Source: an uncultured Mucispirillum sp.
GTDB lineage: Bacteria; Chrysiogenota; Deferribacteres; Deferribacterales; Mucispirillaceae
Assembly (NCBI GenBank): GCA_944324495.1
Contig: CALUWN010000005.1
Location: 1-64,000 of the forward strand
DNA length: 64,000 bases
Reading direction: 5' to 3'
Shown here one piece after another: positions 36,169-45,426 of this stretch. The translations under genes were made by a program, and so were the position numbers. Positions within the stretch are counted from its first letter, which is position 1; every line of letters begins with the position of its first letter. The notes beneath the pieces are model-generated. The model worked only from the letters and a program-made list of their open reading frames with translations, had not been told where the DNA came from and ran no database searches.

Positions 36169-37509
36169 TTATTTAGCAGTTGTTTGGGCTGAAGCAGAGG
36201 AAGCATTCTCTTTTGAACCTGATTCAATCTCGCCTGCAACTTCATCTTCAACCATATCTTTATTTTCTGCTAAAAACGCTTCTAAATCTTTATTTGTAAC
36301 GCGTACAGCAAGCCCAACGATTTCATCCATTTTTTCCCCTTTTTCTTGGGAATTTTCTATGGCTTTTGTCATTATCTTCCAGAAAAAAGTATCTAAATTT
36401 CTAACGCCTATAATGAAGGTATCGTTTACTTCACCTTTTGTCTGGTTCATATAAGGAATAAGCACTGCCTGTACTGTGTGAGTGAAAAATTTAAAATCTT
36501 CATCAGATGGGCTGATACCTTTAGAAAATTCATCAATAACAGAATGCATACCATCTCTAAATGATGTGATTTGTGAAGCAATATCCCAAAATGCTTTTGC
36601 AGGGTCTTTTTGCCTGCTACCACCAAGTTTAGTATCTAATTCTGCCACTGTCTGCCTAATTGGAAACATAAAATTATCATATTTATCAACAATAGTTTGT
36701 ACAGGAATAACACTGCCTTTTCTAACATTACCCTGCACAATAGTAAGCACAGAATTATATTTTACATAAACACGTGTGCCATTTTCCATAGCAACATCAG
36801 TTAATGCTTTTATCATCTTACCAAATGCTGAAGCATCAATTGCTTCAAAAAACTTACGCATTCTTAAAAGTGCAAGTTTAGTATCCTTCATAAAAGGGAC
36901 AATCTCTTTTATATAATCTTTTTGAAGTTTATTAATAGATTTACCCATAATATATTCAAAATTATGGAGCTTATCTCTAAAATCACTTAATTTCATATAA
37001 ATGATTTTTGCTTTAGCATTAACAGAATACTGCTGCATAAGGAAAAACCATTTATCAAGATAGTTTTTTATAGTTTTTAATGTAGTACGCGGAACAATAG
37101 CTTTTACTTCCTGCTCTTCTGAAACGTGCATTGCAAACTTTTCTTTATGAAGTGGAAAATAATTAAGTTTTGCTTCCATACAAGTCTGCCCAATACGTTC
37201 CATATAAATTGCTGATACAGTAGTAAGTTTATGGGCTAATGCACCCTCTTCTGCATCACCTAATTTATTGAAAGTATCATCCATTAGTTTAGATATTTCG
37301 CTAAATTCATCAAGAAAATTACGTTTAGATTCAGTTTTTTTATCAGCAGGGTCAATACCAACAAACCCTTCAATTAATTTTTCATAACTAGGGTTATCTT
37401 TTAAAAATGTAACAAGTGACATTCTAAGGCCTTTTCTAACATTGCCATATTTTGTCTCAAGCTCTTTACATTTTTGTGCTTTTAGCACCTCGTCTGCTAT
37501 CATTGCCAT
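36169..37509 (-). CDS. Unknown helical protein upstream of the DUF4910 gene
   Basis: 446 residues with no family that I recognise. It looks largely alpha-helical and soluble, with basic and aromatic middle segments (YLDKWFFLMQQY; MRKFFEAIDAS) and a C-terminal tail rich in Glu, Ser, Ala and Gln (ESGSKENASSASAQTT) that is probably disordered. No cysteine clusters, signal peptide or nucleotide-binding motif is visible. The start could be MAMIADE (37509) or the Met two codons on. It is co-oriented with and 5 bp from the DUF4910 gene, but the link may be only positional. Confidence 0.65.
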   Translation of the reverse strand: MAMIADEVLKAQKCKELETKYGNVRKGLRMSLVTFLKDNPSYEKLIEGFVGIDPADKKTESKRNFLDEFSEISKLMDDTFNKLGDAEEGALAHKLTTVSAIYMERIGQTCMEAKLNYFPLHKEKFAMHVSEEQEVKAIVPRTTLKTIKNYLDKWFFLMQQYSVNAKAKIIYMKLSDFRDKLHNFEYIMGKSINKLQKDYIKEIVPFMKDTKLALLRMRKFFEAIDASAFGKMIKALTDVAMENGTRVYVKYNSVLTIVQGNVRKGSVIPVQTIVDKYDNFMFPIRQTVAELDTKLGGSRQKDPAKAFWDIASQITSFRDGMHSVIDEFSKGISPSDEDFKFFTHTVQAVLIPYMNQTKGEVNDTFIIGVRNLDTFFWKIMTKAIENSQEKGEKMDEIVGLAVRVTNKDLEAFLAENKDMVEDEVAGEIESGSKENASSASAQTTAK

Positions 37510-37710
37510 TGCAAAATCCCCAACTTATTACTAATAGTATATACTATTAATCTCAAACATTTAAAACTATCAATAGTTAGATTATCAATTTTTTTCTTTC
37601 TATGCAACATAAATATGAAAAAATTAATATAAAGTTGATACAGTAAATTCTTTATCTTGTACTATCAAAACCTTATAAGACTAAAATAGTCCAAAATAAA
37701 AAATTTAAAA

Positions 37711-37740
37711 AATTCCTCTGCAAAATTTTGCAGAGGAATT
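37711..37740 (-). terminator. Terminator of the solute-binding protein gene
   Basis: A 30-bp perfect palindrome, AATTCCTCTGCAAAA and its complement, followed by TTTTTT on the minus strand, 7 bp after the stop codon. Confidence 0.85.
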
Positions 37741-37746
37741 ATCTAT

Positions 37747-38946
37747 TTATTGAACTAAATTTTTTGTACCAAAAGAGCCATTATCTTTTTTAACAACTTC
37801 AAGTATAAATGGTTCTTTAACAGCACTACCTGTTGCATCAATGCTCATTTTACCAGTAACGCCTTCAAAATCTTTTATTTCCATAAGTTTTGCCCTTATT
37901 GCATCTCTTGAAGCTGCTGAACAGTCTGTAACATTAGCTTGTTTCATAGCATGAACTAAAAGATAAGCTGCATCATAACCTTGAGCAGAGAAAGTATCTG
38001 GTTCTTTTCCTTTTTCAAGCATTTTAGCTTTAAAAGTTTGTACATTTTCTCTTTCAGATTCAGCAGAAAAACCAGCAAAGAATATTGCACCAACAGCAGC
38101 ATCACCTGCTAAGTTCCAAAGGTCAGGAGATTGGAAACCATCCCCACCAACAAGCGGTACAGTTAAACCTTGGTTTTTCATAGTTGTTAAAAGACGTGCT
38201 GCTTCTTGGTAGTAACCTGTAAAAATTACAGCATCAACACCGCTGTTTTTAATAGATGTGATTTGAGCAGAAACATCTGCATCACCATCATTAATAGTCT
38301 GCTCTGTAACGATTACACCACCTGAATTTTTAACAGCATCTCTAAAAAAGCCTGATAAACCTACAGAATAGTCGTTGTTAATAGATGTAATTAATGCAAA
38401 CCTTTTATAACCTTTTGCCTGCATTAAATATTTGATTAAGCTTGGAGCACCGTCATTATCTTGAAGTGTATTTCTAAAAGAAAATGGGATATGCTCATAT
38501 TTATCACCAACTTTTTTCTCTGTAACATTTTTTGCTGTTGCACCAGTTGATATTGCTACGATACCTGCATTATTAGCAATCTCTCTCATAGCTAAATAAG
38601 CACCTGATGTGATTTCACCGATAATAGCACAAGAGCCTTCGCTGTCAAGACGACGAGTTAAGTTTACAGCTTCAGTTTTATCACCACGGCTGTCATAGTG
38701 TTTAAATACAACTTTTTTACCATTTACTCCGCCTGCTGCATTGATTTCTTCAAATGCAATTTGTGCACCTAAAACTGTTTTTGAGCCATAATCTGCCATA
38801 GGGCCAGTTTCAGGGTTTTGACCACCGATAATTAATACATCAGCTGATGCTGCTGCATCCTTATCTTTTGCTTTTTTACAGCCTGATAAAGCAAGTACTG
38901 CCATTACAGTAACTAATGTTAAAAATAAAAATCTTTTAAAAGACAT
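37747..38946 (-). CDS. Branched-chain amino-acid ABC transporter substrate-binding lipoprotein (LivK-like)
   Basis: 399 residues from the ATG at 38946 (GGAGG upstream); the longer reading from 39006 adds 20 residues before the signal peptide and is unlikely. The signal peptide ends with lipobox LSGC. The mature part has the type I periplasmic binding fold: IIGGQNPETGPMADYGSKT, EEINAAGGVNGKKV, SAYDAAYLLVHAM-type end. It captures leucine/isoleucine/valine or related compounds at the outer face of the inner membrane. No permease or ATPase genes are adjacent, so it must work with a transporter encoded elsewhere. Confidence 0.9.
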   Translation of the reverse strand: MSFKRFLFLTLVTVMAVLALSGCKKAKDKDAAASADVLIIGGQNPETGPMADYGSKTVLGAQIAFEEINAAGGVNGKKVVFKHYDSRGDKTEAVNLTRRLDSEGSCAIIGEITSGAYLAMREIANNAGIVAISTGATAKNVTEKKVGDKYEHIPFSFRNTLQDNDGAPSLIKYLMQAKGYKRFALITSINNDYSVGLSGFFRDAVKNSGGVIVTEQTINDGDADVSAQITSIKNSGVDAVIFTGYYQEAARLLTTMKNQGLTVPLVGGDGFQSPDLWNLAGDAAVGAIFFAGFSAESERENVQTFKAKMLEKGKEPDTFSAQGYDAAYLLVHAMKQANVTDCSAASRDAIRAKLMEIKDFEGVTGKMSIDATGSAVKEPFILEVVKKDNGSFGTKNLVQ

Positions 38947-39069
38947 TTTTTGCCTCCACTTTTTTAATAACCCTGCTATAATAAATTGCTTAAAAAATAA
39001 AAACAAGTAAAAATTTTAAATTTGTAATATTTATATTGATATCATTTTAAATATATAGTAAATACGAGT

Positions 39070-39657
39070 ATGAAAATATTATTACATCAATGCTGTGGCC
39101 CCTGCTCTATTTACCCTATCATTACAATGCAGGCAGAAGGGCACAATTTAACTACTTATTTTTTTAACCACAATATTCACCCAGTACAAGAGTATTATAA
39201 AAGGTTGGAGGGTGCAATACTTGTTTCCCGTCACTACGGGATAGAGTGTATTGTTGATGAATATTATGGCTTAATAGAATTCACAAGAGAACACGCTTAC
39301 CATGAAAAAGAACGCTGTAAATCCTGCTATAAAAGGCGTCTTTTTAAAACTGCTGAAAAAGCTAAAGAACTTTCCTTTGATGCTTTTACTTCAAGCCTGC
39401 TTTACAGCAAAATGCAGAAGCATGAAGATATTGTTGAAATGGCAAATGCTGCATCAAAAGAATATGGTATTCCTTTTTATTATTATGATTTTAGAGAAGG
39501 CTGGCAGCAGGGAATAGATATTTCAAAAGAATTAGAAATTTACAGGCAAAACTACTGTGGCTGTATTTACAGCGAGGAAGACAGGTTTTTAAACCAGCTT
39601 TCTAAAAAATATGGTAAAAAATACAGCGAAATACAGGATAATTGCGTTTTATCTTAA
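39070..39657 (+). CDS. queH: Epoxyqueuosine reductase QueH
   Basis: 195 residues of the former DUF208 family. It performs the last step of queuosine synthesis in tRNA, reducing epoxyqueuosine, as an alternative to the cobalamin enzyme QueG. Visible cysteines are C9-C10 (HQCCGPCS), C13, the pair in ERCKSCYKRR, and NYCGCIYS; these bind a [4Fe-4S] cluster and a separate iron. QVQEYYKR-type and SLLYSKMQKHEDI motifs fit the family. A single gene with its own short leader. Confidence 0.92.
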   Translation: MKILLHQCCGPCSIYPIITMQAEGHNLTTYFFNHNIHPVQEYYKRLEGAILVSRHYGIECIVDEYYGLIEFTREHAYHEKERCKSCYKRRLFKTAEKAKELSFDAFTSSLLYSKMQKHEDIVEMANAASKEYGIPFYYYDFREGWQQGIDISKELEIYRQNYCGCIYSEEDRFLNQLSKKYGKKYSEIQDNCVLS

Positions 39658-39762
39658 TAAATTGTGTAACAAATTAATAATCATTACTATTTTTACTTGA
39701 AAAAAATATTTTTTTATGTATTAAAGTAAGAAATTAAATTTGTAAATATATGGAGAAAGGAT

Positions 39763-40560
39763 ATGACAAAAGAGCAATTAAAAGAATTTAACGGTCAAAA
39801 TGGTAAACCTGCTTACATTGGTTTCCAAGGTAAAGTTTACGATATTTCTAAAAGTGACTTTTGGCCAAACGGTGCTCACATGGGTATGTTTCAAGCTGGG
39901 GAAGATTTAACTGACAAAATACACATGAGCCCACATGGAGAAAAAAATGTATTTAGATTCCCTATTGTAGATACATTAGAAGATGGTGCAGCTGTAGAAA
40001 CAGCAAATAACGCTGCAACTGATACTGTTACACCAAACTCTGAAAATATGATGAGTGATGTTGATAAAAAAATGATGGAAAAAAGAAAATGGTATAAAAA
40101 GAACCACCCTCACCCAAAAATGATACACTTTCCTATTGGTATGTTTGGGTTAGCTTTTTTCTTACAAATCTTATCAATAATATTTCATTTAGTTGACTAT
40201 AAAGTTGCATTAACTATCCCTGTTGCTTCTGCAACTTCTGTTGTTGGTTTAGTAAGCACAATTTTTGCTGTGCTTTTTGTAATACCAGCTGTTGCTTCTG
40301 GTGCATTAAGTTTTTACATCAACTATAACGGATTTGCAAATTCTATCCTTAAAAAGAAAATGGTAGGTTCTGTTGTTCTTTTTATCTGCGGTATAATTGC
40401 GGTATTTGCAGGTCTTAATGAGTTTACAAGCTCTACTACATTTTTTAAATACAACCCATTATTTTCTGTTTACAGCCTGTTTGTATTAATTAGCTTTGCA
40501 GTTGTTACTTTTATTGCAGCTCAAGGCGGCAAAATTACTTGGCCGGAAGATAAAAACTAA
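39763..40560 (+). CDS. Cytochrome b5-like domain fused to a DUF2231 membrane domain
   Basis: 265 residues. Residues 1-80 are a cytochrome b5-like haem or steroid-binding domain: YIGFQGKVYDISKSDFWPNGAHMG, then HMSPHGEKN. Then a charged linker, and from about residue 110 HPHPKMIHFPIG followed by four membrane helices, the DUF2231 fold. The haem domain faces the cytoplasm if no signal is present, as seen here. The protein probably moves electrons at the membrane; partner and acceptor are unknown. GGAGAAAGGAT before the ATG is a clear ribosome-binding site. The next gene follows after 16 bp. Confidence 0.85.
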   Translation: MTKEQLKEFNGQNGKPAYIGFQGKVYDISKSDFWPNGAHMGMFQAGEDLTDKIHMSPHGEKNVFRFPIVDTLEDGAAVETANNAATDTVTPNSENMMSDVDKKMMEKRKWYKKNHPHPKMIHFPIGMFGLAFFLQILSIIFHLVDYKVALTIPVASATSVVGLVSTIFAVLFVIPAVASGALSFYINYNGFANSILKKKMVGSVVLFICGIIAVFAGLNEFTSSTTFFKYNPLFSVYSLFVLISFAVVTFIAAQGGKITWPEDKN

Positions 40561-40576
40561 GATATAAGGATATTAA

Positions 40577-41428
40577 ATGCAGACACTACATATCTCTCAT
40601 AATGATTTAGATGGGCTTGGCTGCGGTGTACTTATAAAAAAGTTTATGCTGGGCACAATTAAGACTGCTTATTTAGGATATGATGATATTAATACATTTA
40701 TTGAGGAAAACTACCACTATTATGATAAAATTATAATTACGGATGTTTCCCCAGATTATGGTGTTGTGGAAATGCTTGCAGGTGAGAAAGATGTTATTAT
40801 TATAGACCACCATGCAAGTAGTGAAAGTTTAAAAGATTTTCACTTTACTCACCATGATATTACAAAATGTGCTACTATGCTTACATATGAATATCTTTTA
40901 AATGAAGGATATAATGTGGAAGAATATGCTGAATTTGCAAAATGCGTTAATGATGTAGATATGTGGTTTCTAAAACGTGATGACAGCCTTAAAATGAGCG
41001 TTCTTTTTAATTTAATGGGTATAACCCGTATGGAAGAACGCTTTTTAACTACAGCATATCATGGGTTTACTGATACGGAAAAACTGCTGATTGCTTTAGA
41101 AGAAGAAAGACGCGATGCTTACATTAAAAAAGCTATGCGTAATATTGTTACTATGAAAGATAAAGAGGGGCTTACTTTTACAGCAGTATTTGCAGAAAGC
41201 TATGCCTCAGAACTTGGCAACTATATAATTAGTGAAGATATATCTGATTATGTAATACTTATTAATGCTCAAGGAAAAAAAGTTTCGCTTCGTTCTAGAA
41301 AAGATGTGGATATCCGCCATATTGCAGAAAATAATGGTGGTGGTGGCCATAAAAATGCTGCCGGCTGCCCTATTAAAAATGAAGATTTTGACTTAAACAA
41401 TATACTTAAAAATATGGGTGTTATATAG
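40577..41428 (+). CDS. DHH/DHHA1-family phosphoesterase
   Basis: 283 residues. Motifs: SHNDLDGLGCG (residues 7-17), TDVSPD, IIIDHHAS (DHH) and the C-terminal GGGGHKNAAG of the DHHA1 domain. The family hydrolyses short oligonucleotides (NrnA-like) or cyclic dinucleotide products with Mn2+. Which substrate applies cannot be told. It abuts engB with no intergenic base, so translation is coupled. Confidence 0.9.
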   Translation: MQTLHISHNDLDGLGCGVLIKKFMLGTIKTAYLGYDDINTFIEENYHYYDKIIITDVSPDYGVVEMLAGEKDVIIIDHHASSESLKDFHFTHHDITKCATMLTYEYLLNEGYNVEEYAEFAKCVNDVDMWFLKRDDSLKMSVLFNLMGITRMEERFLTTAYHGFTDTEKLLIALEEERRDAYIKKAMRNIVTMKDKEGLTFTAVFAESYASELGNYIISEDISDYVILINAQGKKVSLRSRKDVDIRHIAENNGGGGHKNAAGCPIKNEDFDLNNILKNMGVI

Positions 41429-42004
41429 ATGAACGCAGAATTTATTCTTTCTGCTGCAAAGCCAGAGCAGTTTTTAAAAACAGATTTACCAGAAATCTGT
41501 TTTGCTGGTAGAAGTAATGTTGGCAAATCATCTATGATTAACAGAATTCTTGATAGAAAAAAACTTGTAAAAGTCGGCAATACTCCCGGAAAAACTAGGC
41601 TTGTTAATTTTTTCAATATTGATTCCAAATATATTTTTACAGACCTGCCAGGCTATGGCTATGCTGCTGTTTCAAAAGCTGAGCGTGCTTCTTGGGGCAA
41701 ATTAATTGAATATTATTTTGCTCACCGTAAAAACCTTGCTTTATGTGTTTTACTTTTAGATATTAGACGTATACCAAATGATGATGATATGAAAATGATG
41801 GAAGCTATGAAATCAAGGAATGTGCCTTTAATAGCTGTGCTTACTAAATCAGATAAATTATCCAATAACGAAAAAGCTAAGCAGATAAAAATAATATCTG
41901 AAAAAATACAGATACCTAAAGAAAATCTAATCGTTTTTTCATCTATGACAGGGCAAGGTAAAAAGCAGGTATGGCAAGAGATATCAAAAACAAGTATTTC
42001 TTAA
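41429..42004 (+). CDS. engB: Ribosome biogenesis GTPase EngB (YihA/YsxC)
   Basis: 191 residues, normal length. GRSNVGKSSMINRIL (P-loop), GNTPGKTRLVNFF (switch I), TDLPGYGYA (G3) and TKSDKL (G4) are all present. It takes part in large-subunit assembly. Its end overlaps the start of the PLD-like gene by 34 bp. Confidence 0.95.
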   Translation: MNAEFILSAAKPEQFLKTDLPEICFAGRSNVGKSSMINRILDRKKLVKVGNTPGKTRLVNFFNIDSKYIFTDLPGYGYAAVSKAERASWGKLIEYYFAHRKNLALCVLLLDIRRIPNDDDMKMMEAMKSRNVPLIAVLTKSDKLSNNEKAKQIKIISEKIQIPKENLIVFSSMTGQGKKQVWQEISKTSIS

Positions 42005-42561
42005 TTAATATTTTAAAAATATTATCACCTGTTTTATTTGCACTATTTATTTTAATTGCAAATATTATATCAAAAGATAAAAATCTTGAAGGTACATATG
42101 AAATACTAAATAACGAAGAATATGTTGCTTCCTTTGTGAAAGATACTGCTTTAGCTCATGATAGTATAACTTGTGCGTTATTTATGTATAAGATTGATGA
42201 TTATAATATGGATAATCTTCAAGAACCAATGCCTTTGATTACTGCCTCCCTTATTAATGCTGCAAAACGTGGTGTAGATGTTACTATGATACTTGAGGTA
42301 TCTGATGATGAAGATGATTTATCTAATAAATACAATAAAAAGACTACTGATTATTTAAAAAAAAATAATATAAATGTTTTATTTGATAATGAAAGCAAAA
42401 AACTTCATGCAAAAATCTGCCTTATTGATGATAAAATAATATATACAGGAAGCCATAATTTTACATATAGTGCAATGGCTAGAAACAGTGAAAGCTCTGT
42501 TAAGATTATATCTTTAGAAGAAGCAAAAGAAGTTAAAAAATATTTTAAAAATATACAATAA
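41971..42561 (+). CDS. Phospholipase D-like protein with one HKD motif and an N-terminal membrane segment
   Basis: 196 residues. A hydrophobic segment at about residues 11-34 probably anchors it, with the domain in the periplasm. One HKD-type motif is present, KLHAKICLIDDKIIYTGSHN near residues 145-164, followed by NSE. Single-HKD proteins such as the Nuc endonuclease act as dimers on DNA or phospholipids. The start at 41971 lies within engB; a later start would cut the membrane anchor. The substrate is unknown. It is co-transcribed with engB. Confidence 0.78.
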   Translation: MARDIKNKYFLINILKILSPVLFALFILIANIISKDKNLEGTYEILNNEEYVASFVKDTALAHDSITCALFMYKIDDYNMDNLQEPMPLITASLINAAKRGVDVTMILEVSDDEDDLSNKYNKKTTDYLKKNNINVLFDNESKKLHAKICLIDDKIIYTGSHNFTYSAMARNSESSVKIISLEEAKEVKKYFKNIQ

Positions 42562-42612
42562 TTTTGTAACTTATTTTATTTTTGTACGTCTAATATTTTG
42601 ATGAGGTGTAAT

Positions 42613-43152
42613 ATGAAAAAAGTTTTATTATTTTTAATACTTTCTTTATTATTTGTAACTCCCCTTTATGCCCAATATAAATATACTGGCAAACCAACGC
42701 CTATTGCACTTACAAACCCATTAAGTTTTAATGGTACTTATGAAATAGAAAGGCTTATTATTCGTAATGGCGATAATCTTATGCTGGATTCTGATAACAG
42801 TTATGATGTATATGATGATAAAGGTATAGCCACAATCAATTTAAAAATCAGTAACAATAATGTAGCTGTTGATATTGTATATAAAATGCAGATGGTTGGG
42901 CCTGCTTTTGAAAGAAGCGATATTTCAAAATACAGCTTTTTATATGACAGCAGAACTTTTACAGCAGAACGACCTAATAATATGCCTATTTCAAAAGCAT
43001 TATCATCTATTGGTATGACAATATACGATTCCGAAGATTTAATATGGGAAATGCCTTTTGAAAATGGTTATACTATTATTTTAAAACTTGAAAAGAAAAG
43101 CGATATTGCCACAATTATAGATAAAAAACCGTTTATAATTATTGAGGATTAG
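42613..43152 (+). CDS. Secreted protein of unknown function, paralogue 1
   Basis: About 179 residues from the ATG at 42613 (GAGGT lies 5 bases upstream; the reading can be extended to 42598 but that covers the binding site). A signal peptide with cleavage after LYA is evident. The mature part begins with a PLSFNGTYEIERLII segment also found in the next gene. I do not recognise a family. It is probably periplasmic, beta-rich, one copy of a tandem pair. Confidence 0.75.
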   Translation: MKKVLLFLILSLLFVTPLYAQYKYTGKPTPIALTNPLSFNGTYEIERLIIRNGDNLMLDSDNSYDVYDDKGIATINLKISNNNVAVDIVYKMQMVGPAFERSDISKYSFLYDSRTFTAERPNNMPISKALSSIGMTIYDSEDLIWEMPFENGYTIILKLEKKSDIATIIDKKPFIIIED

Positions 43153-43153
43153 T

Positions 43154-43687
43154 ATGAAAAGACTTATTACTATGCTTTTTATTGCTGCAACTGCTTTTCC
43201 TGTTTTTGCAGGTAATAATAACCCAATGGCTATAAATATTATGGATAACCCTGTAAGTTTGAATGGAACTTATGAAATAGAAAGGTTTGTTATTATAAAA
43301 GACAAGCGTATATTTATTGATTCATCAGACCACAACTCTATAACAGGCAGCAAGGGGCAGGTTACTATTGATTTAAACATCACAGGAAATGTAATAAATT
43401 CAACATTAAAAATGCAAATGGAAGGTAATATTTTTACTGAAGGCTCTGCCTTTGCTGGCTATGATTTTATATTTTCATCCCGTGTTATCCCTATGCCTGC
43501 TGATACTAAAGATAAAAAATTAACATTAGAAGAAAAAACATCTGCTGTTGGGCTTCACTATTATAAAAATGAAAATAGAATTATTTGGGAAATCCCATAT
43601 GAGCAGGATAAAATTATTATTATGATTTTAGATAAAGAAAGCAATACCATAAAAAACTTATCTCGCTCTAAATATATGTTTTTATAA
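43154..43687 (+). CDS. Secreted protein of unknown function, paralogue 2
   Basis: About 177 residues. GAGG lies 7 bases before the ATG at 43154, and the previous stop codon is 1 bp upstream. Signal peptide ending at FPVFA. The mature chain shares NPVSLNGTYEIERFVI, KMQMEG and IIWEIPYE with paralogue 1, so the pair arose by tandem duplication. Both lack cysteines. Function unknown; a secreted binding or stress protein is possible. Confidence 0.75.
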   Translation: MKRLITMLFIAATAFPVFAGNNNPMAINIMDNPVSLNGTYEIERFVIIKDKRIFIDSSDHNSITGSKGQVTIDLNITGNVINSTLKMQMEGNIFTEGSAFAGYDFIFSSRVIPMPADTKDKKLTLEEKTSAVGLHYYKNENRIIWEIPYEQDKIIIMILDKESNTIKNLSRSKYMFL

Positions 43688-43702
43688 AATTAACCATAAA
43701 AA

Positions 43703-43725
43703 AGGCAGAGAAATTATCCCTGCCT
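43703..43725 (-). terminator. Terminator of the haem operon
   Basis: 6-bp stem AGGCAG / CTGCCT with an 11-nt loop, followed on the minus strand by TTTTTT, 8 bp after the hemB stop codon. It could also help end the plus-strand transcript. Confidence 0.65.
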
Positions 43726-43733
43726 AATTATAA

Positions 43734-44702
43734 TTATTTATATAATATTTTTGCTGCGTCTTTTGCAAAGTATGTAATAATTAAATCACTGCCTGCCCTT
43801 TTCATAGAAAGCAGAGTTTCCATCATTACTTTTTCTTCATCTATCCAGCCGTTTTTACCTGCTGCTTTTATCATAGCATATTCGCCAGATACATTATATG
43901 ATGCTACAGGAATATTACAGCTGTCTTTTACTTCCCTTATAATATCAAGGTATGCAAGAGCAGGTTTTACCATAATAATATCTGCACCCTCTTCTATATC
44001 AGAATAAGCTTCTTTTAAAGCTTCCCTCCTGTTTGCTGGGTCCATTTGATATGTTTTTCTACTGCCAAAAGCAGGTGTAGAATCTGCTGCTTCTCTAAAT
44101 GGTCCATAATAACCTGATGCATATTTTACTGCATAGCTCATTATAGGTATGTGAGAATAGCCGTTATCATCAAGCATACTTCTAATAGCTTTCACCCTGC
44201 CATCCATCATATCACTAGGAGCTACCATATCAGCTCCAGCCTCAGCATGAGATAAAGCCTCCCTTGCAAGCATATCAAGAGTGCTGTCGTTATCTACATC
44301 ACCATTTACAACTCTTCCACAGTGGCCGTGGCTTGTATATTCGCACATACAAACATCTGTAATCACATATAATTCCGTAAAATCTTTTATAGCTTTTATT
44401 GCTTTTTGAACTATACCGTCACTGCCGTATGCTCCACTGCCTTCCTCATCTTTATGACCTGGTATGCCAAAAAGAATAACTGATTTAATACCTAAACTTT
44501 CAGCTTCTCTTGCTTCTTTAACAATTTCATCTACACTTAAATTATAAATTCCCGGCATAGAAGCAACTTCATTACGCACGCCTTTTCCCTCGCATACAAA
44601 AAGCGGATATATAAAATCGTTTATTGAAAGAGAAGTTTCTCTTACCATACTTCTAATGTTTTTGCATGACCTAAGTCTTCTTGAACGAGTGATTGGAAAC
44701 AT
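43734..44702 (-). CDS. hemB: Porphobilinogen synthase (delta-aminolevulinic acid dehydratase)
   Basis: 322 residues from the ATG at 44702: AAGGAG is 8 bases upstream of it but only 1 base from the ATG at 44708. It joins two 5-aminolevulinates into porphobilinogen. [18 protein letters not shown] carries the metal-site cysteines; the two catalytic lysines lie in SYAVKYAS and [12 protein letters not shown]. Last gene of the operon hemX-A-C-D-B. Confidence 0.95.
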   Translation of the reverse strand: MFPITRSRRLRSCKNIRSMVRETSLSINDFIYPLFVCEGKGVRNEVASMPGIYNLSVDEIVKEAREAESLGIKSVILFGIPGHKDEEGSGAYGSDGIVQKAIKAIKDFTELYVITDVCMCEYTSHGHCGRVVNGDVDNDSTLDMLAREALSHAEAGADMVAPSDMMDGRVKAIRSMLDDNGYSHIPIMSYAVKYASGYYGPFREAADSTPAFGSRKTYQMDPANRREALKEAYSDIEEGADIIMVKPALAYLDIIREVKDSCNIPVASYNVSGEYAMIKAAGKNGWIDEEKVMMETLLSMKRAGSDLIITYFAKDAAKILYK

Positions 44703-44718
44703 AAGCATACTCCTTATA

Positions 44719-45423
44719 TTATATTATTTCAACCATAGCATCTACTGTAAACTTTTCAGGATATCGGGATTTTACGCCCATTTCATCTAGAAAAAGTGCT
44801 GTAGTAGTACCTATACTTACTATATCCAATAGAGTTTTATCTCCATTATACTGCTTTAAAAACGATTTTGCTGCACTTGGTGAGCAAAATGTAACTGTAT
44901 CTATTTTGTTACTAATAATAAAATTATCCACATATTCATCAGGATAAACGGCAAAACTTGTTTCATAAACAGCAGGCGTCAGTAATTCTGCCCCCATGCT
45001 TTTTATTATATCTTCGGGTATTTCAAGGCGTTTTTCTGCTCCCGGAGATAATATTCTACCACCCTGCAAATTAATAGACTGCATCATTTTTAATGCATTT
45101 TCTAAATTATATACAGTTGGTGTTATATGGCTTGATACACCTAAAAATATCTCCATAGCCTGTGCTGTTTTTTCACCAAGAGCAATATAAGCTTTACCAT
45201 GAGCAATATGGTGATAAGGTGCAAAATATTTTACAGCATTAGCACTTGTAAAAAATATAACTTCGTAATCACCCTCTTCAATTTTTGGGCAAAGCTGCAC
45301 TGTTTCTATCATAGGCAGTAAAAAAGGATAATGACCTTTAGCAGATAACAGGTTTATAAAAGAACCTGACTGCTCAAACTGCCTTGTAACAAGCACGCGT
45401 TTTGGGTTATCAAATATTTTCAT
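44719..45423 (-). CDS. hemD: Uroporphyrinogen-III synthase
   Basis: 234 residues of the poorly conserved HemD fold, which closes hydroxymethylbilane with inversion of ring D. Supporting features are [21 protein letters not shown] and [14 protein letters not shown], plus the position between hemC (3 bp) and hemB. Confidence 0.88.
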   Translation of the reverse strand: MKIFDNPKRVLVTRQFEQSGSFINLLSAKGHYPFLLPMIETVQLCPKIEEGDYEVIFFTSANAVKYFAPYHHIAHGKAYIALGEKTAQAMEIFLGVSSHITPTVYNLENALKMMQSINLQGGRILSPGAEKRLEIPEDIIKSMGAELLTPAVYETSFAVYPDEYVDNFIISNKIDTVTFCSPSAAKSFLKQYNGDKTLLDIVSIGTTTALFLDEMGVKSRYPEKFTVDAMVEII

Positions 45424-45426
45424 AAT

